A stretch of 11,178 nt of DNA from Candidatus Iainarchaeum sp. (GTDB taxonomy: Archaea > Iainarchaeota > Iainarchaeia > Iainarchaeales > GCA-2688035), in assembly GCA_017609945.1 (NCBI GenBank), contig JAFCCZ010000024.1, positions 1 to 11,178 of the forward strand, read 5' to 3'. The translations under genes were made by a program, and so were the position numbers. This document shows, piece by piece, positions 6,569 to 11,178 of the stretch (positions are counted from its first letter, which is position 1; every line of letters begins with the position of its first letter). The notes beneath the pieces are model-generated. The model saw only the letters and a program-made list of their open reading frames with translations. It made no database searches and was not told the DNA's origin.

Positions 6569-6575
6569 GGAGGTG
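6569..6575 (+). promoter_or_regulatory. Strong ribosome binding site that fixes the histone TTG start
   Basis: GGAGGTG is a full match to the archaeal 16S rRNA 3' end and ends 8 nt before the TTG at 6584. This supports TTG as the real start. Confidence 0.75.
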
Positions 6576-6583
6576 CGTTTAAA

Positions 6584-6793
6584 TTGACTGAATTGCCTTT
6601 AGCGGCTGTTGACAGGATTATCAGGAAGGCCGGCGGAGTGCGCGTCAGCGAGGATGCAGCCCTTGCTTTGAGCGAAATTCTTGAGGAAAGGGGAATCAAG
6701 ATAGCGCAGCAGGCTGCGGAATTCAGCAAGCACGCGAAGCGAAAAACCATCACCGCGGACGACATCAAGCTTGCAATAAAGAGCATGCCCTGA
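6584..6793 (+). CDS. Archaeal histone
   Basis: This 69-residue protein is a single histone fold with no tails, as in HMfA/HMfB-type archaeal histones that wrap DNA as dimers and longer polymers. The order of elements is typical: PLAAVDRIIRKAGGVRVS (helix 1 and loop L1, about 5-22), EDAALALSEILEERGIKIAQQAAEFSKHA (helix 2, about 23-51), RKTITADDIKLAIKSM (loop L2 and helix 3, 53-68). The start is TTG; the GGAGGTG ribosome binding site and the family N-terminus (TELPLAAV) make this choice clear. The gene has its own promoter, is divergent from the hef operon and convergent with the KaiC-like gene. T5 just after its stop codon and the hairpin cluster behind it may end transcription. Confidence 0.96.
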   Translation: MTELPLAAVDRIIRKAGGVRVSEDAALALSEILEERGIKIAQQAAEFSKHAKRKTITADDIKLAIKSMP

Positions 6794-6808
6794 ACTTTTT
6801 CGGAGCGC

Positions 6809-6942
6809 GTTTCTTCGAAACCTCTGTGGAGCAAGACTCCACGAGGTCAGCGGAACTATGTTCCGCTTGACGCTTCCAAAAACCCGTTTTCAAGCAAAGC
6901 TTGAAAAGGGCGCTTTTCAGCAAAGCTGAAAAAGCGGTTCGC
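6809..6942. repeat. Cluster of five consecutive hairpins between histone and KaiC-like genes
   Basis: The 171-nt convergent spacer has no gene but is filled with inverted repeats. (1) GTTTC/GAAAC, 6809-6821. (2) CCTCtGTGGAG/CTCCACGAGG, 6821-6846, loop CAAGA. (3) GCGGAAC/GTTCCGC with outer GTCA/TGAC, 6846-6871. (4) TTTTCAAGC/GCTTGAAAA with loop AAA, 6887-6907. (5) CGCTTTTCAGC/GCTGAAAAaGCG with loop AAA, 6911-6936, followed by a minor GCG/CGC pairing to 6942. Hairpins 4 and 5 share the loop core AGCAAAGCT. It may act as a bidirectional terminator, an mRNA 3'-end stabiliser or a small structured RNA. Confidence 0.6.
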
Positions 6943-6964
6943 AAAAAGCTTCTTCCAAAAGGCT

Positions 6965-7672
6965 CTACTTAATCGCTTCCCAGATTATCTGCTCTTTTGC
7001 CCTTATTTCCACTCCGTTTGTTCCTATTTGGAACGGGTGCACGTTCTTGTCGTGGTTTGTCCCACGCATCTTCCTCACAAACATGCTTCTGTGAGGCGGC
7101 GTAAAGTAGAGCGCTATAACCCCGTCAGCCAAAAACTCTTCCACCCCAAACGCGCTGAAAGTTGTTTTTGAACCGCTTTCGATTTCAGCGGTTAAAATGC
7201 TTGTGCAGTCCAGTTCCTTAACCGAGTCAACAAACCTGAAAAGAGTGTTCCTTATTGATGCTGGGTTCTTCATCAGTATCCCAAGAGCCGTTGTGGAGTC
7301 AATAACAAGTCTCTTGGCTCCAAGAGCCTGCACCTGCTTATTTATTGCCTCAAGCTCTGCGTCAATTTCGCCCATTTCGGCTCCGGCCGGTGAAATCTTT
7401 AGCCTGTAAATTGACATAAGCTTGTCTTCCTGCAGTTTCTTAATGTCCCAGTTGAAGCTCTCCATGTTCCACATGATGTTCTTTGCATTGCTTTCAACTG
7501 TAACAAAGAGCCCGGGTTCCTGGAATTGCAGTGCCCCGTTGTAAATGTACTGCATGCTCAAAATGGTTTTGCAGGTTCCAGCCCCGCCTGAAAGCAGAAC
7601 GCTGCTTCCCTTTGGGATTCCTCCCTGAAGCAGTGTATCAAGGCCCTTTATTCCAGTTTTAACCCTTTCCAA
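6965..7672 (-). CDS. Single-domain KaiC-like RecA-family ATPase
   Basis: This 235-residue protein is one KaiC/RadA-like ATPase domain, the common archaeal stand-alone form, not the two-domain cyanobacterial clock protein. It opens with VKTGIKGLDTLLQGGIPKGSSVLLSG, then Walker A GGAGTCKT (29-36), Walker B RLVIDS (121-126), FGVEEFLADGVIAL (about 174-187) and the C-terminal RKMRGTNHDKNVHPFQI typical of the family. At the paired glutamates used by KaiC the sequence reads TVES (58-61), so only the second Glu is kept. The start is TTG at 7672, supported by GGGTGA about 5 nt upstream and by the family N-terminus. It lies 35 nt downstream of the CMP kinase gene on the same strand. Such proteins are thought to take part in signalling or regulation; the specific role is unknown. 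Confidence 0.88.
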   Translation of the reverse strand: MERVKTGIKGLDTLLQGGIPKGSSVLLSGGAGTCKTILSMQYIYNGALQFQEPGLFVTVESNAKNIMWNMESFNWDIKKLQEDKLMSIYRLKISPAGAEMGEIDAELEAINKQVQALGAKRLVIDSTTALGILMKNPASIRNTLFRFVDSVKELDCTSILTAEIESGSKTTFSAFGVEEFLADGVIALYFTPPHRSMFVRKMRGTNHDKNVHPFQIGTNGVEIRAKEQIIWEAIK

Positions 7673-7707
7673 AAAATCACCCTCGCTTTTTTTACAAAAA
7701 TTTAACT

Positions 7708-8292
7708 TTAATCAATATTACTGCGTTTCCCCTTTTTAATCTTTTGTTTAACAAACGCCAGAGCCTTTTCCAAAGTTTCGTCAGCTGGGCATTTTGAGGT
7801 ATCCAGAACCAAATCATAGTTTTTCTCGTCCAGGTAATCAATTCCGTAAAGCTTCTTGTATCGCACTTTGTTCATTTCAATCCTCTGTTTCATATTCTCC
7901 ACTGTGTGTTCAACGCTGATGTTTTCACTTTCACTGCCCCGCTCCTCTTTGCCCGCCTGCGTGTCAGCAAAAACCCTCTCAGCTGCAACCTTTAAATCAA
8001 CCTTTACAAAAATCTTAACGCTTTGCGGAATAAAGTGCCAGGCAACCCTTCCGTCAATAACAAAGTCGTCCTCTTTCTCCGCCAGCTTGGCAGTCCGCCT
8101 GTCAAGCTCCTCGTCAATTGCCTTGTCGTGCTCCATCGCCTCGTGCAGTTGAATCAGGCCAAGGCCGCGCTCTTTTGCAATCTGCCTCAAAAGCCCCCCG
8201 GCACTGTAATGCTTTAGGCCAAGTGCCTTTGCCAAATTCTTCGCAAGCGTGCTCTTTCCGCTCCCGGGCAGTCCGGAAATTGCTACAATCAC
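7708..8292 (-). CDS. cmk: Archaeal-type cytidylate (CMP/dCMP) kinase
   Basis: The 194-residue protein phosphorylates CMP and dCMP to the diphosphates with ATP. The P-loop is GLPGSGKST (7-15), directly after the usual MIVAIS opening, and is followed by LGLKHYSAGGLLRQIAKERG (about 24-43), the NMP-binding region of archaeal cytidylate kinases. IDEELDRR, FVIDGRVAWHF and a C-terminal YDLVLDTS segment also fit the family. GTG at 8292-8290 is chosen because it gives exactly the family N-terminus; a TTG at 8319 would add nine residues. Only a weak GTGG precedes it, and a TATA-like element near 8328 suggests a very short leader. The gene is divergent from the RuBisCO gene across 71 nt and is probably co-transcribed with the KaiC-like gene. 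A wider nucleoside monophosphate range is possible. Confidence 0.87.
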   Translation of the reverse strand: MIVAISGLPGSGKSTLAKNLAKALGLKHYSAGGLLRQIAKERGLGLIQLHEAMEHDKAIDEELDRRTAKLAEKEDDFVIDGRVAWHFIPQSVKIFVKVDLKVAAERVFADTQAGKEERGSESENISVEHTVENMKQRIEMNKVRYKKLYGIDYLDEKNYDLVLDTSKCPADETLEKALAFVKQKIKKGKRSNID

Positions 8293-8363
8293 ATTAACCA
8301 CTAATTGCTTTAAATGCAAAACAATTTAATAAGAGTTTTCATTTAATTTAAGCAGTTGATAAA
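8293..8363. promoter_or_regulatory. Shared divergent promoter region of cmk and the RuBisCO operon
   Basis: This 71-nt, very AT-rich spacer has TATA-like TTTAAT/TTTAAA stretches at about 8309-8314, 8324-8329 and 8342-8350. The AATTTAATAAG element near 8322-8333 could serve both directions: transcription would start near 8302 for cmk and near 8352 for RuBisCO. No strong ribosome binding site precedes the RuBisCO ATG, so its leader is probably very short. Confidence 0.45.
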
Positions 8364-9656
8364 ATGAAACCTTCCATATATTCCAATTTCATAGACCGCT
8401 CTTACCGGCCATCGCGGAAGGACTTTGTGGTAGAATTCTCTGTTAGGCCAGGCAGGGGCGTTTCCTTTGAAAAGGCCGCCGGCATGGTTGCTGGCGAGTC
8501 AAGTATTGGGACTTGGACAAAAATTTCAACCCTCAACGAGAGAATTGTCAGAACCCTTAAGCCGAGCATTTTCTACCTCAACAAGAAATCTCACACAATT
8601 AAAATTGCTTACCCTGGCGACCTATTTGAGCCAGGCAACATCCCACAGATGCTGAGCAGCATTGCAGGAAACGTTTTTGGAATGAAGGGGATTTCAGGTT
8701 TGCGCCTGGAGGACATCGATTTTCCCAACTATTTTATCAAGAAATTTAAGGGCCCGCGCTTTGGGATCAAGGGCGTCAGAAAAAAACTGCGCGTGAAAAA
8801 ACGCCCTCTCCTCGGAACGATTGTAAAGCCAAAGCTTGGTTTGACTGCAAAAGAGCACGCAGGCGTTGCCTTCAACGCCTGGATCGGCGGCTGCGACATT
8901 GTGAAGGACGATGAAAACCTCAGCAGCATGAAATTCAACAAGTTCGGCAAGCGATTAAAGGAAACCCTAAGGCTTCGTGACAGGGCAGAAAAAATTACCG
9001 GTGAGCGAAAAGAGTATATGCCAAACGTTACCGCGCCCTTCAAGGAAATGTTGGGGCGCGCAAAAACGGCCCGTTCCCTTGGAAGCGCTTACGCAATGGT
9101 TGACATTGTAACGGTTGGCTGGAGCGCTCTCCAGCAGTTCCGCAGCGATTGCCCTCCGCTGATTCTGCACGCCCACCGCGCCGGCCATGCGGCCTTCACC
9201 CGCTCCAAGGACCATGGAATTTCAATGCTTGTGCTTGCAAAACTCTGCCGCCTGATTGGAATGGACCAATTGCACGTTGGCGCGATTGTGGGCAAAATGG
9301 AGGGGGCCAAGGAAGAGGTTCAGGCAATTGGAGAGGAGATTGAGGACCGCGTTGTTCAGCCTGACCGCAAAAACCACGTGCTTGCCGAAAACTGGCTGAA
9401 GACAGAGCCAATGTTTGCTGTCTGCTCCGGCGGCCTGCATCCCGGAAAGGTGCCGCTCCTTGTGCGCGCAATGGGAAACGACATCATAATTCAGATGGGT
9501 GGGGGAATCCACGGGCATCCCTCCGGAACGCTTGCTGGCTCACGCGCTGCCCGCTATGCGGTTGAGGCCTCATTGAAGGGGATTCCTCTCAAGCACTTTG
9601 CCAAAACCCACTTAGAACTTGATTCAGCAATAAAGTTGTGGGGTGCGTTGAAGTGA
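8364..9656 (+). CDS. rbcL: Ribulose-1,5-bisphosphate carboxylase, archaeal form III
   Basis: The 430-residue large subunit fits form III by length and sequence, and strongly recalls the methanocaldococcal enzyme (ESSIGTWTK, GPRFGI, RPLLGTIVKPK). All catalytic residues I could align are present: Glu45, Thr50, Trp51, Asn103, Lys155 and Lys157, the KDDEN motif with carbamylated Lys181, Asp183 and Glu184, His271-Arg272, His304, Lys311, Ser355-Gly-Gly and Gly379-Gly380. Ile at the position of plant Thr173 is usual in form III. It should be an active carboxylase, not a RuBisCO-like protein. No phosphoribulokinase is visible; form III enzymes usually work in the AMP pathway, converting RuBP derived from nucleoside monophosphates to 3-phosphoglycerate. 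It is the first gene of a cluster with nadC, nadD and an MGMT-like gene, and its stop overlaps the nadC start. Confidence 0.95.
   Translation: MKPSIYSNFIDRSYRPSRKDFVVEFSVRPGRGVSFEKAAGMVAGESSIGTWTKISTLNERIVRTLKPSIFYLNKKSHTIKIAYPGDLFEPGNIPQMLSSIAGNVFGMKGISGLRLEDIDFPNYFIKKFKGPRFGIKGVRKKLRVKKRPLLGTIVKPKLGLTAKEHAGVAFNAWIGGCDIVKDDENLSSMKFNKFGKRLKETLRLRDRAEKITGERKEYMPNVTAPFKEMLGRAKTARSLGSAYAMVDIVTVGWSALQQFRSDCPPLILHAHRAGHAAFTRSKDHGISMLVLAKLCRLIGMDQLHVGAIVGKMEGAKEEVQAIGEEIEDRVVQPDRKNHVLAENWLKTEPMFAVCSGGLHPGKVPLLVRAMGNDIIIQMGGGIHGHPSGTLAGSRAARYAVEASLKGIPLKHFAKTHLELDSAIKLWGALK
9640..9656 (+). promoter_or_regulatory. Translational coupling site between RuBisCO and nadC
   Basis: GGGGTG (9640-9645) lies 7 nt before GTG (9653-9655), which overlaps the RuBisCO stop TGA (9654-9656) as GTGA. 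This supports the GTG at 9653 as the nadC start and implies coupled translation. Confidence 0.6.
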
Positions 9657-10477
9657 TTTCCGCTGAGATGAAGCGGCAGCTTTCAAAAATTCTTTTTGAC
9701 GACCTTGGCTTTGGGGACGTTACATCTGCCATTACCCCATTGAAAAAGTGCCGCGCCAGAATTGTTGCAAAAAAATCCTGCGTTCTCGCCGGCCTGGAGG
9801 AGGCAAGCTATCTTTTCAGGCTAAAGCACGTTAAACCGAACGCAAAGCAGAAGAACGGTCAAAAAATTCGCGCAAATTCAACCGTTCTCTCCCTGCGCGG
9901 AACAAACAGGCAAATCTTCAATGTTGAGAGAACCGCTCTCAACGTTCTTTCAAGGATGTCTGCCGTTGCAACATCCTGCAGTGAGGCCCAAAAGATTGTT
10001 GGCAAGCGCATAAAAATTGCCACGACCAGAAAAACAATGCCTGGCTTTAACCTTTTTGACAACCACGCCGCTGAGATTGCAGGCGTCTGGTCTTACCGCC
10101 TTAACCTCAACAGCTTTGTTCTCTTGAAGGACAACCATCTTCCCTTTTTTGCAAAGCCGAGCGATGCGGTTCTTGCCGCCCGTGAAGCCTATGGCAACAG
10201 CATGGTTGTTGATTTGGAGGTTGAATCTCTTTCCCAGGCCCTTGACGCAATCACCGCAAAGCCGGATATTTTAATGCTTGACAATTTTTCTCCCGAAAAG
10301 GCAAAGGCCGCTATTAAGAAGCTTCGCTCCCGCGGTTTTAGGGGCAAAATTGAGCTGAGTGGCGGAATTAACTTGAAGAACCTTAAACGTTTCACGGGCT
10401 GCGGCGCAAATATTATTTCCATGGGCTCTTTAACGCAGGGCATTGTTTCAAAAAACTTTTCCCTTGAAATTCTTTAA
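9653..10477 (+). CDS. nadC: Quinolinate phosphoribosyltransferase-like protein (nicotinate-nucleotide pyrophosphorylase)
   Basis: The enzyme joins quinolinate and PRPP to give nicotinate mononucleotide, CO2 and pyrophosphate in de novo NAD synthesis. The 274-residue protein has the family layout: DDLGFGDVTS (about 16-25), VERTALNVLSRMSAVAT (about 91-107, with Arg93), TRKTMPG (125-131, Arg126 and Lys127), LLKDNHL (about 157-163, Lys159), VDLEVES (Glu189), ILMLDNFSPEKA (Asp210) and ELSGGINL. The usual HR pair of the substrate pocket is Tyr148-Arg149, and the end reads MGSLTQ instead of GxLTH, so substrate preference may be altered. The related ModD family is less likely because KDNH is kept. 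GTG at 9653 is preferred over GTG 9638 and ATG 9668 because of the ribosome binding site and GTGA overlap. nadD follows 12 nt downstream. Confidence 0.85.
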   Translation: MISAEMKRQLSKILFDDLGFGDVTSAITPLKKCRARIVAKKSCVLAGLEEASYLFRLKHVKPNAKQKNGQKIRANSTVLSLRGTNRQIFNVERTALNVLSRMSAVATSCSEAQKIVGKRIKIATTRKTMPGFNLFDNHAAEIAGVWSYRLNLNSFVLLKDNHLPFFAKPSDAVLAAREAYGNSMVVDLEVESLSQALDAITAKPDILMLDNFSPEKAKAAIKKLRSRGFRGKIELSGGINLKNLKRFTGCGANIISMGSLTQGIVSKNFSLEIL

Positions 10478-10489
10478 CGGTTGTTTCCT

Positions 10490-11068
10490 ATGAAAGTTGC
10501 TTTGTTCGGTGGAACATTTGATCCAGTGCACAACGGTCACGTTAATGCGGCCGCGGAAATTGTTGAACAGGGCCTTGTTGACGAGGTCTGGTTTATTCCG
10601 GTTTACTGGCACGCGTTCAAGGAAAACGGCAAAGTCAGCTCTCTTGCTGACCGCAGGGCTATGATTGAGCTTGCGATTGATGGCCGGCCCAACCTAAAGG
10701 CAATTGACCTCAATGACAACCCAACCTACACAATTGACACAATCCTCAAACTAAAGAAACGGTTCCCCGAAAACGATTACTTCTGGCTGATTGGAACAGA
10801 CCTTATCCCGGAATTCCAGTCCTGGAAGAACCCTGAGAAAATTCTTGAAGAGGCCAGGCTGATTCTTTTCCCTGTTCCAGGAACAAAATCCAACAAAAGT
10901 GACCTTGTTGAGGCAAGCAAGCCAATTCACGTTAGCGCAAAAGAGGTTGACTTAAGCAGCACGGTTGTGCGGGAAAAGTTTCTTAGGGGCGAAGATGTTT
11001 CAGAACTCCTTCCAGAGTCGGTCCTGCAATATATCAAAGAAAACAATCTGTACAAGCAGGGTGTATGA
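10490..11068 (+). CDS. nadD: Bacterial-type nicotinate mononucleotide adenylyltransferase
   Basis: The 192-residue protein is a nucleotidyltransferase of the HxGH superfamily and transfers AMP from ATP to nicotinate mononucleotide, the step after NadC. It shows GGTFDPVHNGH (7-17), VWFIPV (33-38), PTYTIDTI (78-85), FWLIGTDLIPEFQSWKNPEKI (about 98-118) and the C-terminal DLSSTVVR (154-161), all in the order and spacing of NadD. Where classical NadD has PPHK it has WHAFK (40-44), which leaves some doubt on exact specificity. ATG at 10490 is chosen because the protein then starts MKVALFGGTFDP; the in-frame TTG at 10481 would add three residues. Archaea usually use the unrelated NadM enzyme for this step, so this gene may be of bacterial origin. 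Its stop overlaps the next start (ATGA). Confidence 0.87.
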   Translation: MKVALFGGTFDPVHNGHVNAAAEIVEQGLVDEVWFIPVYWHAFKENGKVSSLADRRAMIELAIDGRPNLKAIDLNDNPTYTIDTILKLKKRFPENDYFWLIGTDLIPEFQSWKNPEKILEEARLILFPVPGTKSNKSDLVEASKPIHVSAKEVDLSSTVVREKFLRGEDVSELLPESVLQYIKENNLYKQGV

Positions 11069-11178
11069 ACTTCAACGAGCGCGTTTGGGTGCTTCTTAAA
11101 GAAATTCCCAAGGGCAAGGTTTCAACCTACAGGCAGATTGCTGTAGCGCTTAACAATCCAGGCGCTTCTCGTGCTGTG
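11065..11178 (+). CDS. MGMT/alkyltransferase-like DNA-binding domain protein (partial, 5' end)
   Basis: Only 38 codons are inside the window. The product starts directly at the winged-helix DNA-binding region of O6-methylguanine methyltransferases: FNERVWVLLKEIPKGKVSTY (3-22), then RQIAVALNNPGASRAV (23-38), matching the usual IPxGxVxTYGxIA...RAV pattern. There is no N-terminal ribonuclease-like domain, so it is a short MGMT or an alkyltransferase-like (ATL) protein. The PCHR motif that would show whether the acceptor Cys is present lies beyond the edge. The ATG overlaps the nadD stop as ATGA and AGGG stands a few nt upstream, so translation is probably coupled to nadD. Confidence 0.85.
   Translation, partial: MNFNERVWVLLKEIPKGKVSTYRQIAVALNNPGASRAV

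Noticed and set aside
6794..6964. CRISPR array or tRNA in the hairpin-rich spacer
   Set aside because: The inverted repeats differ from each other, there are no regular repeats with spacers, and no cloverleaf or CCA-type end can be drawn.
8364..9656. RuBisCO-like protein (form IV) without carboxylase activity
   Set aside because: All carbamate, metal and substrate residues that I could align, including Lys181, Asp183, Glu184 and Lys311, are present.
9653..10477. ModD (molybdenum transport-associated paralogue of NadC)
   Set aside because: The KDNH motif and the TRKT pocket are NadC-like and nadD follows directly; no molybdate transport genes are near.

Overview
This window is a gene-dense stretch of an archaeal chromosome. 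The evidence is a ribosomal protein S8e gene, a tail-less archaeal histone, a Hef-type helicase and XPF-type nuclease pair, an archaeal-type CMP kinase, a form III RuBisCO, TATA/BRE-like promoters and GGTG-type ribosome binding sites. Small gene sizes, tight packing, a split hef and NAD genes of bacterial type would fit a DPANN-like lineage with RuBisCO (for example Diapherotrites or Woesearchaeota), but that placement is inference. No CRISPR array, insertion sequence, tRNA or rRNA was seen.

Layout. (1) Positions 1-753, minus strand: an AT-rich partial membrane-protein gene, a repeat- and hairpin-rich spacer, and the gene for S8e with its own promoter and a leader holding two dyads. (2) Positions 868-3430: a GH130-type mannoside phosphorylase/hydrolase (minus) and an STT3-like membrane glycosyltransferase (plus) share a short divergent promoter region. 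(3) Positions 3431-6418, minus: a compact run of Hef helicase, ERCC4 nuclease and an isoprenylcysteine methyltransferase-like membrane enzyme, with 1-nt gaps or ATGA overlaps. (4) Positions 6428-6964: the hef/histone intergenic region with paired dyads, the histone gene, then about 130 nt packed with five consecutive hairpins. (5) Positions 6965-8292, minus: CMP kinase and a one-domain KaiC-like ATPase. (6) Positions 8364-11178, plus: form III RuBisCO, nadC, nadD and the start of an MGMT/ATL-like gene, joined by overlaps or tiny gaps.

How the genes may work together. The hef pair plus the MGMT-like gene are DNA repair functions. GH130 and the STT3-like enzyme suggest glycan turnover and assembly. 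Form III RuBisCO is known from the archaeal AMP pathway (nucleoside monophosphate to ribose-1,5-bisphosphate to RuBP to 3-phosphoglycerate). Here it is apparently co-transcribed with the last two nucleotide-forming steps of NAD synthesis and faces a CMP kinase across a short promoter region, which suggests a nucleotide/NAD salvage role rather than autotrophy.

Most unusual points: the RuBisCO-nadC-nadD gene cluster, a His-to-Tyr change in the NadC substrate pocket, a dyad element shared by the S8e leader and the histone/hef promoter region, the hairpin cluster after the histone gene, and the split hef.
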